A stretch of 64,000 nt of DNA from Streptomyces naganishii JCM 4654 (GCF_014650575.1 NZ_BMVF01000003.1:310001-374000), one strand, 5' to 3'; positions 48,429 through 57,909 are shown, counted from the first letter of the stretch. Notes: a model not told the origin generated them from the sequence alone. Program-made: numbers and translations.

Positions 48429-49532
48429 GTGGACAGCACACACGAGGTCGACGTGGTCGTCATCGGCGCGGGCCAGGCCGGACTGTCGGCCGCCTACCAC
48501 CTGCGGCGCTCCGGGTTCGAGCCGGAGCGCGACTTCGTGGTGCTCGACCGCTCCCCCGCCCCCGGCGGCGCCTGGCAGTTCCGCTGGCCGTCGCTGACGT
48601 ACGGCAAGGTGCACGGGATGCACTCGCTGCCCGGGATGGAGCTCACCGGCGCCGATCCGGCGCGGCCCTCCTCGGAGGTGGTGGGCGAGTACTTCGCCGA
48701 CTACGAGCGGACCTTCGGTCTGCGGGTGCGGCGGCCGGTGCGGGTGCGGGCGGTGCGGGACGCCGAGGAGGACGGCGAGGGCACGGGTCGCCGGATGCTC
48801 GTGGAGAGCGACGCCGGCGTGTGGTCCATGCGGGCACTGATCAACGCCACCGGCACCTGGGACCGGCCGTTCTGGCCGCGCTACCCGGGCCGGGAGACCT
48901 TCCGCGGACGGCAGTTGCACACCGCGGGGTACAAGGGGCCCGAGGAGTTCGCCGGGCTTCGGGTGGTCGTGGTGGGCGGCGGCGCGTCCGGCACCCAGCA
49001 CCTGCTGGAGATCGCGCCGTACGCGGCCGCCACCACGTGGGTGACGCGGCGGCCGCCGGTCTTCCGCGAGGGCCCGTTCGACGAGGACGCGGGCCGTGCG
49101 GCGGTGGCGCTGGTCGAGGAACGGGTGCGGCAGGGCCTTCCGCCGCGCAGTGTCGTCTCGGTCACCGGTCTGCCGCTGAACGAGGCGATCCGGCAGGGCC
49201 TGCGCGACGGGACGCTGGACCGCCTGCCCATGTTCGACCGGATCACCCCGGAGGGCGTGGCCTGGCGGGACGGACGGCGCGTCGACGCCGACGTCATCCT
49301 GTGGGCCACCGGCTTCCGGGCCGCGCTCGGCCATCTCGCGCCGCTGCGGCTGCGTGAGCCGGGCGGCGGCATCCGCGTCGAGGGGACCCGGGCGGTCGCC
49401 GACCCGCGCGTGCACCTGGTCGGTTACGGCCCCTCGGCGAGCACGATCGGCGCCAACCGCGCCGGGCGCGCGGCCGTCCGGGACGTCCGGCGCCTGCTGC
49501 GCGAGCCCTCGCTCTCCTGGGCCGCCGCGTGA
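48429..49532 (+). CDS. Flavin-containing monooxygenase-like NAD(P)/FAD oxidoreductase
   Basis: A 367-residue flavoprotein from GTG 48429. FAD motif VVVIGAGQAGLSAAYHLRRS (residues 9-28), the LINATGTWDRPFWP motif, and a second Rossmann motif VVVVGGGASGTQHLLE (about 180-195) for NADPH. Then VILWATGFRAAL and the C-terminal GANRAGRAAVRDV. This is the layout of class B flavin monooxygenases and CzcO-like proteins. Substrate unknown. Confidence 0.87.
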   Translation: MDSTHEVDVVVIGAGQAGLSAAYHLRRSGFEPERDFVVLDRSPAPGGAWQFRWPSLTYGKVHGMHSLPGMELTGADPARPSSEVVGEYFADYERTFGLRVRRPVRVRAVRDAEEDGEGTGRRMLVESDAGVWSMRALINATGTWDRPFWPRYPGRETFRGRQLHTAGYKGPEEFAGLRVVVVGGGASGTQHLLEIAPYAAATTWVTRRPPVFREGPFDEDAGRAAVALVEERVRQGLPPRSVVSVTGLPLNEAIRQGLRDGTLDRLPMFDRITPEGVAWRDGRRVDADVILWATGFRAALGHLAPLRLREPGGGIRVEGTRAVADPRVHLVGYGPSASTIGANRAGRAAVRDVRRLLREPSLSWAAA

Positions 49533-49614
49533 GGACGGCCGCCGTCGCGTGAGGCCGGTCGCCGCACGGGGACGGCCGCCGGCGTGAGACCGGCCGCCGC
49601 GTGAGGGCGGTCGC
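49533..49614. repeat. Degenerate short repeats after the flavin oxidoreductase gene
   Basis: Several copies of a 17-22 bp motif like GCCGCCGCGTGAGGACG fill the gap between the convergent monooxygenase and mltG-like genes. No clear hairpin terminator is seen. Confidence 0.65.
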
Positions 49615-50529
49615 TCACTTGGGCGGCTGGGCGCTGTGGGTGCGCTGCCAGGCGTTGAACTCGGCGACGTTGCGCTGGTGCTGGGCGTAGTCCGCGGTGA
49701 AGCGGGTGTCGCCCGGTTTGACGGTCACGAAGTAGAGCCAGTCACCCGGTGCGGGGTTGATCGCGGCGTGCATCGCGTCCTCGCCGGGGTTGTCGATGGG
49801 CGTCGGCGGCAGGCCCATGCGCTGGTAGGAGTTGTACGGGCTCTCCACGCGCGTGTCGGCGGCGGTGGTGCGGGCGGTGGAGCGGTTGAGGGCGTAGTTG
49901 AGGGTGGAGTCCATCTGCAGCGGCATGCCGCGTTCGAGCCGGTTGAAGACGACCCGGGCCACCTTCGCCATGTCGGCCTTGGAGGCGGCCTCGGCCTGGA
50001 CGATGCTCGCGACGGTGACCGCTTGGTAGAGGTTCATCGAGTTGCGCTGGGCGCCCGCGGCGATCGGGGCGCCCTCGAACTTCTTTTCGGCGGTGTCGAC
50101 CATCAGGGCCAGCAGCGACTGCGGGGTCGCGCCCGCGCGGACGGGATACGTGGCCGGGAAGAGGTAGCCCTCCGGGTTGCCCTCGGCGGCGCTGGGCAGT
50201 TTCAGGTCCGCCTTGGCCACGGCCTGTTTGGTACTTCCGGCGGGCAGGGCGAGGGCCTTGTCGATGGCGTCGTACACCTGGCCGGCCCGCCAGCCCTCGG
50301 GGATCACGAGGGTGCGGGGGCCGGTGGGCGGCCCGTTGTCGGTGAAGGTCAGCAGCGGCACCGCCACGGCGGTGCCGACCAGCACGGCCCCGGACACGAC
50401 GAGGGCCAGCCGGCCCCGGCGCGTCAGCCGGACCGAGTTCCCCGGGCTCCGTGAACCCCAGGAACCTCGTGAGCCTCGTGAGCCTCGTGACGGGAGGTTC
50501 GTCTGCATGAGGGGCACGGTAACCCGCAT
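49615..50529 (-). CDS. mltG: MltG-like endolytic murein transglycosylase, short form
   Basis: A 304-residue protein: a Ser/Arg/Gly-rich start with repeats (SRGSRGSRGSWGSR), one TM helix (about 42-62), then the YceG/MltG domain (VIPEGWRAGQVYDAIDKALA, EGYLFPATYPV, the catalytic Glu in VASIVQAEAAS near residue 180, MPLQMDSTLNYAL, PYNSYQRMGLPPTPIDNPG, WLYFV). MltG cuts nascent peptidoglycan strands. It lacks the LysM domain and large N-terminus of the division-locus MltG, so it is probably a second paralogue. ATG 50529 or 50508 could be used; neither has a strong ribosome-binding site. Confidence 0.85.
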   Translation of the reverse strand: MRVTVPLMQTNLPSRGSRGSRGSWGSRSPGNSVRLTRRGRLALVVSGAVLVGTAVAVPLLTFTDNGPPTGPRTLVIPEGWRAGQVYDAIDKALALPAGSTKQAVAKADLKLPSAAEGNPEGYLFPATYPVRAGATPQSLLALMVDTAEKKFEGAPIAAGAQRNSMNLYQAVTVASIVQAEAASKADMAKVARVVFNRLERGMPLQMDSTLNYALNRSTARTTAADTRVESPYNSYQRMGLPPTPIDNPGEDAMHAAINPAPGDWLYFVTVKPGDTRFTADYAQHQRNVAEFNAWQRTHSAQPPK

Positions 50530-50552
50530 ATCGTCACAAACCTGGCATATCG

Positions 50553-52355
50553 TCAGCTTGTCGGCTCGAGTTGCGCGTCCCGGCGCACAAGTGCCGCGTA
50601 GCGTCCGCCGAGTTCCAGCAGCTCCTCGTGCGTGCCGCGCTCGGCGACCCGCCCGGAGTCGAGGACCACGATCTGGTCGGCGCCCCGGACAGTGGACAGC
50701 CGGTGCGCGATGGTGAGGGTGGTCCGGTCGGCGGACAGCGCGTCGATGGCCTGCTGCACCGCCGCCTCCGTCCGCGTGTCCAGCGCGCTGGTGGCCTCGT
50801 CCAGGACGAGGACCGGCGGGTCGCGCAGGATGGTGCGTGCGATGGCCAGGCGCTGCTTCTCACCGCCGGAGAACCGGTGACCACGCTCGCCGACCACCGT
50901 GTCGTAGCCGTCGGGCAGGGCGGCGATGTGGTCGTGTATCTGGGCCGCCCGGGCCGCCGCGACCAGCTCCTCGTCGGTGGCGTCCGGCTTGGCGAAGCGG
51001 AGGTTCTCGGCGACGGAGGCGTGGAAGAGGTACGTCTCCTGGGAGACCACGCCGACCGCCCGGGCGAGGGTGTCGAAGTCGAGGTCGCGCACGTCCACCC
51101 CGTCGAGGGTGACGCGGCCGCCGGTCACGTCGTAGAGCCGGGGCACCAGGTAGCCGAGCGTGGACTTGCCGGCGCCGGTCGGGCCGACGATCGCGAGACT
51201 GCCGCCGGCGGGCACGGTGACGTCGATGCCGTCGAGGATCGCGCCACCCTTGCCGTCGTAGTGGAAGGAGACGTCCTCGAAGCGGACCTCGCCCTTGACC
51301 CGGTCGAGGTGGACGGGCCGTTCGCGCTCGGTGATGTCGATCGGCAGGTCGAGGTACTCGAAGATGCGCTGGAAGAGGGCGAGCGAGGTCTGGATCTGGA
51401 CGCCGGTGGACAGCAGGCTCACGCTCGGCCGGAACAGGCCCTGCTGCAAGGAGACGAAGGCGACGACCGTGCCGATGGAGACCTTGGGGCCGCCGAGCTG
51501 GAGCGCGATCCCCGCGGTCCAGTAGATGACGGCCGGCATGGCGGCCATGACGATGGTGATGACGGCCATCCGCCAGCGCCCGGCCATGTTGGACCGCACC
51601 TCCAGGTCGACCAGGCCCTCGGACTCCTCGGCGAAGGACCGCGTGAGCGAGTCGGAGCGGCCCATCGTGCGGCCGAGCAGGATGCCGCTGACCGAGAGCG
51701 ACTCGGTGACCGTGGCCGCCATCGCGGCCATCTGCTTCTGCCGCTGGGTGGTGATCTTCCTGCGCTCGTTGCCGACCCGGCGGCTGATCCACACGAACAC
51801 CGGGAGCAGCACGAGCGAGACGACGGTCAGGCGCCAGTCGAGGGCGACCATCGCCACGATCGTGGCGACCACACTGGTGAGGTTGGAGACCAGCGAGGTG
51901 GCGGTGGAGGTGACGGTGGCCTGCATGCCGCCGATGTCGTTGGCGATGCGGGACTGCACCTCGCCGGTGCGCGTGCGGGTGAAGAAGGCGAGCGACATGC
52001 GCTGCAGGCGTCCGTAGACGGCCGTGCGCAGGTCGTGCATGACGCGCTGGCCCACGGTCGTGGAGATCAGGGTCTGCAGGACGCCGAAGACGCTGGTGAG
52101 GACCGCGCTGAGGATCATCCCGGCGGCGAGCAGGCTCAGCAGTCCCGTGCGGCCCTGCGGGATCGCGACGTCGAGGATCTCCTTGAGCAGGAACGGCGTG
52201 GCCACGGAGACCAGGGAGGCGGCGCCGACCAGCAGGCCGACGACCGCGAGACGGCCCCTGTAGGGGCGGAAGAGCTTCAGGATGCGCCGCACCTGCCGGG
52301 GCTGTTCCCGGGTGTCGGCGGGCGGGGTCCAGGAGGGCTGGTGGTCGGGATGCAT
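50553..52355 (-). CDS. Homodimer-type ABC exporter (fused membrane and ATPase domains)
   Basis: A 600-residue half-transporter: six TM helices (about 35-330, ILKLFRPYRGRLAVVGLLVG), then a complete nucleotide-binding domain with Walker A GPTGAGKST, Q-loop VSQETYLF, signature FSGGEKQRLAIA, Walker B VLVLDEATSALD and H-loop IAHRLS. All catalytic motifs are canonical, so it can work as a homodimer in drug or lipid export. A divergent MarR gene with a palindromic site between suggests drug-inducible control. Confidence 0.92.
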   Translation of the reverse strand: MHPDHQPSWTPPADTREQPRQVRRILKLFRPYRGRLAVVGLLVGAASLVSVATPFLLKEILDVAIPQGRTGLLSLLAAGMILSAVLTSVFGVLQTLISTTVGQRVMHDLRTAVYGRLQRMSLAFFTRTRTGEVQSRIANDIGGMQATVTSTATSLVSNLTSVVATIVAMVALDWRLTVVSLVLLPVFVWISRRVGNERRKITTQRQKQMAAMAATVTESLSVSGILLGRTMGRSDSLTRSFAEESEGLVDLEVRSNMAGRWRMAVITIVMAAMPAVIYWTAGIALQLGGPKVSIGTVVAFVSLQQGLFRPSVSLLSTGVQIQTSLALFQRIFEYLDLPIDITERERPVHLDRVKGEVRFEDVSFHYDGKGGAILDGIDVTVPAGGSLAIVGPTGAGKSTLGYLVPRLYDVTGGRVTLDGVDVRDLDFDTLARAVGVVSQETYLFHASVAENLRFAKPDATDEELVAAARAAQIHDHIAALPDGYDTVVGERGHRFSGGEKQRLAIARTILRDPPVLVLDEATSALDTRTEAAVQQAIDALSADRTTLTIAHRLSTVRGADQIVVLDSGRVAERGTHEELLELGGRYAALVRRDAQLEPTS

Positions 52356-52421
52356 GGGCTCCTACGGGGTGTGCGGGGGCCGGCGCGACGGTGCGGCCGG
52401 CGACGACTCACGGATCATAGC

Positions 52422-52446
52422 TCATTGTTACCTATACTCACAATGA
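52422..52446. promoter_or_regulatory. MarR-type operator between the ABC exporter and marR genes
   Basis: Inverted repeat TCATTGT (52422-52428) and ACAATGA (52440-52446) with an 11 bp spacer, in an AT-rich patch (TTACCTATACTC). It lies 25 bp before the marR ATG and 67 bp from the ABC start. Confidence 0.68.
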
Positions 52447-52470
52447 ACGTTGTCCTGATATTGTTCCCGC

Positions 52471-52926
52471 ATGACCACCCCCGATCCCGACGGCCTCCTC
52501 GCCGAGCAGTTGCTGCGGCTCACCCGCCGGGTGCACCGCATCCAGAAGCACCACCTCCAGGAGCGCGTCGAGGGCGTCACACCTGCCCAGTCGCGGCTGC
52601 TGCGCACCCTGGCGCACTTCGACGAGCCGCCCCGCATGGCGGACCTCGCCCAGTCACTGGAGGTGGTGCCCCGCGCGGTGACCACACTCGTGGACGGGCT
52701 CGAGGCGAGCGGCAGGGTGCGCCGCGTGCCCGACCCGGCCAACCGGCGGGTGATCCGCGTCGAGCTCACCGGCGAAGGCCGCGCCGCCCTGCGCGAACTG
52801 CGCGGCGCGCGCCGGGCCGCCGCGGTGGAGATCCTCGCGCCGCTGACGGACCGGCAGCGCGAGGTGCTCGGCGAACTGCTGGACACGCTCGTGGGCGGGG
52901 TGCCCGCCCAGGGGCACCGCTGCTGA
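52471..52926 (+). CDS. MarR family transcriptional regulator of the divergent ABC exporter
   Basis: A 151-residue MarR protein: helix RVHRIQKHHLQERVEGVTPA, winged helix-turn-helix MADLAQSLEVVPRAVTTLVD, wing VRRVPDPANRRVIRVELT and a C-terminal dimer helix. Divergent from the exporter with a shared palindrome. Multidrug-type derepression is the usual logic for such pairs. Confidence 0.9.
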   Translation: MTTPDPDGLLAEQLLRLTRRVHRIQKHHLQERVEGVTPAQSRLLRTLAHFDEPPRMADLAQSLEVVPRAVTTLVDGLEASGRVRRVPDPANRRVIRVELTGEGRAALRELRGARRAAAVEILAPLTDRQREVLGELLDTLVGGVPAQGHRC

Positions 52927-52983
52927 ACGAGTGGCCGGCCGCCGGCCCGAGCGCCCCGGCACGACCGCTCGAGCGGGGGCCGG

Positions 52984-53742
52984 CTACGCCAGCAGGGCGG
53001 CCTTGTCCCCCATCAGCACCACAGGCTTCTTCTTCGGGTCGAGCGTGCGCAGCAGGTACTCCATCGCGGACCCGGGCACGCTCACACAGCCCAACGTGCC
53101 GTCGCCGTGGTCGAGATGGAGCCAGATCCCGCCGCCCTTCTCCTGCCCCATCGGACGGGTCGGGTCGTCCGGGCGCGTCCCCCGCAGGCGGTTGTAGTCG
53201 ATGGCGATGACGTAGTCGAAGTCGTGCCAGTGCGCCTCGTCCCAGTAGTAGGGCGAGGCGAACGCGTCCTCGTCCTGGGTGTACGGCAGCAGCGCGCCGG
53301 GGTCGTCGAGCAGCCCGCCCGCGTCGGAGAGGGTGAACACCCCGACCGGGCTGCGCTCGTCGCCCTCCTGGTGGTCGGCGCTCCAGCCCCGCTTGCCGTT
53401 GTGCGCCGGCCAGCTGTCCGTCAGCCGCCAGGTGCTGCCGTGCTTCTCGTACAGCACGAGCGTGGAGTCCGGGGAGTCCTTGCCGTCGCCGTAGACCGTG
53501 ACGACCTGGCGCGTTCCCGCCGGGACCTTCTTCCACAGCCGCTCGCCGACTCCGGGGACACGGGCCGGTGCCGCCGAGGGGTTCGGCCGGGCGGTCCCCG
53601 ACGGACCACCGGGTCTGGGCACATCACCGTGGTGCACCTCCGTCCGCTGACCGCTGCACGCGGCCAGCACCGTCACTAGGAAACCGCAGGCCGCCACCGC
53701 GGCCGTCGCACGCCTACCACCGCCACTTCGCATGCCCTCCAT
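52984..53742 (-). CDS. L,D-transpeptidase (YkuD) family lipoprotein
   Basis: A 252-residue secreted lipoprotein: signal with lipobox VLAACSG (Cys about 29), a disordered Pro-rich stretch, then the YkuD domain (RQVVTVYGDGKDSPDSTLVL, SPVGVFTLSDAGG, YVIAIDYNR, and the catalytic end IWLHLDHGDGTLGCVSVP). The His and Cys (about residue 224) are present, but the usual SHGCxR reads TLGCVS. Enzymes of this family cross-link peptidoglycan stems or tether proteins to them. ATG 53742 is used; a second start three codons later is possible. Confidence 0.85.
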   Translation of the reverse strand: MEGMRSGGGRRATAAVAACGFLVTVLAACSGQRTEVHHGDVPRPGGPSGTARPNPSAAPARVPGVGERLWKKVPAGTRQVVTVYGDGKDSPDSTLVLYEKHGSTWRLTDSWPAHNGKRGWSADHQEGDERSPVGVFTLSDAGGLLDDPGALLPYTQDEDAFASPYYWDEAHWHDFDYVIAIDYNRLRGTRPDDPTRPMGQEKGGGIWLHLDHGDGTLGCVSVPGSAMEYLLRTLDPKKKPVVLMGDKAALLA

Positions 53743-53980
53743 GGTGGCCAGCCCGATCGGGACGATCTACTCGAGACTGGTCCAAATAGCCTCATCCGCC
53801 TCTCTTTGGAGCGTGTGTCAGACACGGACGCCGGTGAGCGGGCAGCGGGATGCGGCCAACCCCGTTGCCCCGCACGGGAAAACCGCTTGCCTTCGACCAC
53901 GCTGCGAGGCGACCCTGTCACGGCTTGTCGCCGCCCCCGGCGGCCCTCTCCCGCCCCCTGCCACGAGCCACTGGGACGTC

Positions 53981-55777
53981 ATGCAGATTCACGACCTTCC
54001 GTATCCCGACCCGGGCGTGCCGGACGCGCGCTCGGGTCCACGATTCCTGTGGTGGCTGGGGCGCAACCAGCTCGGCGGTCAGCTGCGGGCGCTGGCCTGG
54101 GGACTGCTGCACTTCGCGTCGGTCGCCGCGCTGCCGTTCTGCGTGGGACTCGCCGTGCAGGCGGTCGTCGAGGGCTCGGGCACCCGCCTGGCCTCCGCGG
54201 GCGGACTGCTCGCCCTGGCCTGTGCGGGCAACGCGCTCGGCGACACCTTCCTGCACCGCGCCGCGGTCACCAACTGGATCACCGCGGCCGCCCGCGTCCA
54301 GCAACTCCTCGCCCGCAAGGCCGCCCACCTGGGCTCGGCCCTCACCCGCCGGGTCGCCGCCGGTGAGGTCGTCGCCGTGTCCACCGGTGACGTCGAGAAG
54401 ATCGGCTGGTTCGTGGAGGCGGTGTCCCGCTTCACCGCGGCGGCCTGCACCGTGGTGCTGGTCTGCGTCGCCCTCCTGCTCTACCAGCCGGCTCTCGGCG
54501 TCGTCGTCGCCGCCGGACTGCCCGCGCTGGCACTGGCGGTGCTGCCGCTGCTGCCCCGCGCGACCCGCCGCGCCGACGTGCAGCGGGAGAAGGCGGGCCG
54601 CGCCACCGAACTGGCCTCCGACACCGTCGCCGGTCTGCGCGTGCTGCGCGGCATCGGGGGCGAGGAACTCTTCCTGGAACGCTACCGGCGGGCCTCCCAG
54701 GAGGTGCGGCACGCGGCCGTCCGCAGCGCCCGCATGTGGTCCCTCATCTCCGCCGTGCAGGTGCTGCTGCCGGGCCTGTTGCTGATCGCGGTCGTCTGGT
54801 ACGGAGTGCACCTGGCCCGCGAGGGACGCATCACCGTGGGCCAGCTCGTCACCGTCTACAGCTCCGTCATGGTCCTCACCTATCCGCTGCGGCACTTCGA
54901 GGAGATCGCCATGGCGTACTCCTTCTCCCGCCCGTCGGCCATGCGGGCCGCCCGGGTGCTGTCGCTGGAACGCACCACGGACACCGGGGGGTCCCGGCCG
55001 GCCGGGATCCCGTCGGGCGAGCTGCACGACCCGGCGACCGGGTTGCGCGCGCCGGCCGGACTGCTGACGGCCGTGGTGTGCGGCGACCCGGACGCCGCCG
55101 GCCGTCTTGCGGAACGGCTCGGCGGCCACCCCGCCGAACCGGGCACACCGGTGCTGCTGGGCGGCGTACCGCTCGACGAACTGCCGCTGGACTCCGCCCG
55201 CACGGCCGTCCTCGTCCAGGACAAGGACCCGGTGCTGCTGTCGGGTTCACTGCGCGCTCTGCTCGACGTGCCCGCCTCGGGCGGCGTCAGCGCGCGCGAG
55301 GCGCTGGCCGCCGCGCATTGCGGTGACGTCCTGGACGCGCTCGCGCAGGCCTCCCCGACGGCCGGGGACCCTATGGACGTACGGATCACCGAGCGCGGCC
55401 GGTCCCTGTCCGGCGGCCAGCGCCAGCGGCTGGCCCTGGCCCGGTCGCTGATCACCGACCCGCAGGTGCTGGTCCTGGACGAGCCGACCTCGGCCGTCGA
55501 CTCGCACACCGAGGCCCGGATCGGGGAAGGCCTGCGGAACCTGCGGGCCGGCCGCACCACGGTGGTGTTCACCTCCTCACCACTGCTCCTGGACCGCGCC
55601 GACCGGGTGGTCCTGATCCACGAGGGCAGGGTCGAGGCGGTCGGCACGCACCACGACCTGGTGCGGAGCGAGCCCCGGTACCGCTCGGTGGTGACCCGGG
55701 AGACGGACGACGAGGCGGCTCTGAGGAGCGCCTTCGGGGAAATCGACGCGATCCGGGAAATCGAGGAGACCGCATGA
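53981..55777 (+). CDS. ABC exporter half-transporter A with degenerate Walker A
   Basis: A 598-residue protein: six TM helices (about 30-330), then a nucleotide-binding domain in which Walker A is lost (VVCGDPDAAGRLAERL near 366-380, no GKS/T) and the H-switch is replaced (FTSSPLLL). The signature LSGGQRQRLALA (about 476) and Walker B VLVLDEPTSAVD (about 496) are intact. It should therefore complete, rather than hydrolyse at, its own site. The stop overlaps the next gene as ATGA (55774-55777), so both are made together as a heterodimer. Confidence 0.9.
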   Translation: MQIHDLPYPDPGVPDARSGPRFLWWLGRNQLGGQLRALAWGLLHFASVAALPFCVGLAVQAVVEGSGTRLASAGGLLALACAGNALGDTFLHRAAVTNWITAAARVQQLLARKAAHLGSALTRRVAAGEVVAVSTGDVEKIGWFVEAVSRFTAAACTVVLVCVALLLYQPALGVVVAAGLPALALAVLPLLPRATRRADVQREKAGRATELASDTVAGLRVLRGIGGEELFLERYRRASQEVRHAAVRSARMWSLISAVQVLLPGLLLIAVVWYGVHLAREGRITVGQLVTVYSSVMVLTYPLRHFEEIAMAYSFSRPSAMRAARVLSLERTTDTGGSRPAGIPSGELHDPATGLRAPAGLLTAVVCGDPDAAGRLAERLGGHPAEPGTPVLLGGVPLDELPLDSARTAVLVQDKDPVLLSGSLRALLDVPASGGVSAREALAAAHCGDVLDALAQASPTAGDPMDVRITERGRSLSGGQRQRLALARSLITDPQVLVLDEPTSAVDSHTEARIGEGLRNLRAGRTTVVFTSSPLLLDRADRVVLIHEGRVEAVGTHHDLVRSEPRYRSVVTRETDDEAALRSAFGEIDAIREIEETA

Positions 55778-57609
55778 TCGGCGTGGCGCCACCGGCGTAC
55801 GACCCGGCGGCTCCGACGACGGCGAACACGCTGCCCGTCGGCGCCCCCGCGACCGTGCGCTCCTACGTCGTCGAGCTGCTGCGCAGGCACCGGCGTGCCT
55901 TCGTGCTGCTCGTGACCGTCAACACCACGGCCGTGCTCGCCTCCATGGCGGGCCCGTGGCTGCTGGGCGACCTCGTGGAGCGGGTGTCGCAGCACGCGCG
56001 CGAGGTCCATCTGGCGCGCACCGCCGCCCTGTTCGTGCTCGCGCTGTTCGTGCAGGCCGTCTTCGTCCGCCAGGTGCGGCTGCGGGGCGCGATGCTCGGC
56101 GAGAGGATGCTGGCCGACCTGCGGGAGGACTTCCTCGTCCGGTCGGTGGGGCTGCCCCCGGGCGTCCTGGAACGCGCCGGCACCGGCGACCTGCTCTCCC
56201 GCATCACCACCGACATCGACCGGCTCGGCAACGCCATGCGCGAGGCCGTGCCCCAGCTCGCCATCGGCGTGGTGTGGGCGGCGCTGCTGCTGGGCGGGCT
56301 GGTCGTCACGGCGCCGTCGCTGGCCGCGGCGGTCCTGCTCGCGGTGCCTGTACTGGTGGCCGGCTGCCGCTGGTACTTCCGGCGGGCCCCCTCGGCCTAC
56401 CGATCCGAGGCCGCAGGTTACGCCGCGGTCGCGGCCGCGCTCGCCGAGACCGTCGACGCGGGGCGCACCGTGGAGGCCCACCGCCTCGGCGACCGGCGCA
56501 TCGCCCTGTCGGAACGCCGGATCAGGCAGTGGACGGCTTGGGAGCGCTACACCCTGTGGCTGCGTTCGGTGCTCTTCCCGGTCATCAACGTCACCCATGT
56601 GACCGTGCTCGCCTCCGTGCTCATGGTCGGCGGGGTGTTCGTCCTGCGGGGCTGGATCGGGGTCGGCCAGCTGACCACGGGCGCGCTCATCGCCCAGATG
56701 CTCGTCGACCCGGTCGGGCTGATCCTGCGCTGGTACGACGAGCTGCAGGTGGCCCAGGTGTCCCTGGCCCGGCTGGTCGGCGTCCGCGACATCGCGCCGG
56801 ACTCCGGGGACGCCTCGCTGGCTCCGGCCGGACGTGACGTCGACGCCGACCGCGTGCACTTCGGCTACCGGGAGGGCGTCGACGTGCTGCGCGAGGTGTC
56901 CCTGCGGGTCGCCCCCGGCACGCGCCTGGCCCTGGTCGGCCCTTCCGGCGCCGGCAAGTCCACGCTGGGCCGGCTGCTCGCCGGGATCTACTCGCCCCGC
57001 GACGGCCGCGTCACCCTCGGCGGAGCGGAGCTGTCCCGGATGCCCGCCGAACGCGTCCGCTCCCATGTCGCCCTGGTCAACCAGGAGCACCACGTCTTCG
57101 TGGGCTCCCTGCGCGACAACCTCCTGCTGGCCCTCCCGCGAAACCGGACCTGCGCCGACGGGCAGGGTGCCACGAGTGCCGCAGGCGCCCCGGACGCCGT
57201 GGACGCGCGGCTGTGGGCGGCGCTCGGGGCGGTGGACGCCGACGGCTGGGCCCGCGCCCTGGACGACGGGCTGGACACCGAGGTCGGGTCCGGCGGGCTC
57301 GCGCTCACCCCGGCGCAGGCCCAGCAGATCGCCCTGGCCCGGCTGGTCCTGGCCGACCCGCACACGCTCGTCCTGGACGAGGCGACCTCGCTGCTCGACC
57401 CGCGCGCGGCCCGGCACCTCGAGCGGTCCCTGGCCCGCGTCCTGGAAGGCCGCACGGTCGTGGCCATCGCTCACCGGCTGCACACCGCGCACGACGCGGA
57501 CGTCATCGCCGTGGTCGAGGACGGCCGCATCAGTGAGCTGGGCAGTCATGACGAGCTGGTCCGGGCGGACGGCGCGTACGCGGCGCTGTGGCGGTCCTGG
57601 CACGGGTGA
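55774..57609 (+). CDS. ABC exporter half-transporter B with degenerate signature motif
   Basis: A 611-residue partner of the preceding protein: six TM helices (about 30-300), canonical Walker A GPSGAGKST (about 388), Walker B LVLDEATSLLD (about 531) and H-loop IAHRLH, but the signature reads LTPAQAQQIAL instead of LSGGQ. Paired with half A it gives one good ATP site (Walker A of B with LSGGQ of A) and one dead site. This asymmetry is known in TM287/288, TAP and BmrCD. Substrate unknown. Confidence 0.9.
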   Translation: MIGVAPPAYDPAAPTTANTLPVGAPATVRSYVVELLRRHRRAFVLLVTVNTTAVLASMAGPWLLGDLVERVSQHAREVHLARTAALFVLALFVQAVFVRQVRLRGAMLGERMLADLREDFLVRSVGLPPGVLERAGTGDLLSRITTDIDRLGNAMREAVPQLAIGVVWAALLLGGLVVTAPSLAAAVLLAVPVLVAGCRWYFRRAPSAYRSEAAGYAAVAAALAETVDAGRTVEAHRLGDRRIALSERRIRQWTAWERYTLWLRSVLFPVINVTHVTVLASVLMVGGVFVLRGWIGVGQLTTGALIAQMLVDPVGLILRWYDELQVAQVSLARLVGVRDIAPDSGDASLAPAGRDVDADRVHFGYREGVDVLREVSLRVAPGTRLALVGPSGAGKSTLGRLLAGIYSPRDGRVTLGGAELSRMPAERVRSHVALVNQEHHVFVGSLRDNLLLALPRNRTCADGQGATSAAGAPDAVDARLWAALGAVDADGWARALDDGLDTEVGSGGLALTPAQAQQIALARLVLADPHTLVLDEATSLLDPRAARHLERSLARVLEGRTVVAIAHRLHTAHDADVIAVVEDGRISELGSHDELVRADGAYAALWRSWHG

Positions 57610-57909
57610 CCGTGCGGCGCCCCGAGGACGGATGCCGGTCACGGGACGGCACGCCGCGGAGGACCGCGGCGGCGGGGATTGCGGTGCGGTCGCGGACGGC
57701 GGGCCGGCGGTGGGCGGACCGCCGGCCCGGGGCCGGTGCCGTGCCGTTGCGCGGTGGCGAACCGGAGTGGAAGGCTGGAAACAGGCAGCGGCTCGGGGAA
57801 CGCCCGGCAACCGTCCGGTTCGTGCCGGGTGACAGCCGTGCCCCGCGCACCGGCGGCCGCCCGCCGGCCGCGGCGAGAACGGGCCCGTCCCCACCACCTG
57901 GAGGTACCC
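57610..57909. other. 300 bp intergenic region with a terminator-like hairpin
   Basis: A perfect 11 bp stem, GGGCCGGCGGT (57701-57711) with ACCGCCGGCCC (57718-57728), around a 6-base loop lies about 90 bp after the exporter stop and is a likely terminator without a T-tract. The remainder is GC-rich with no recognisable gene. GGAGGT at 57900-57905 serves the next gene. Confidence 0.65.

Noticed and set aside
53776..53787. TGGTCCAAATAG resembling half of a DasR site upstream of the L,D-transpeptidase
   Set aside because: Only one half matches the palindrome; the other half is unrelated.
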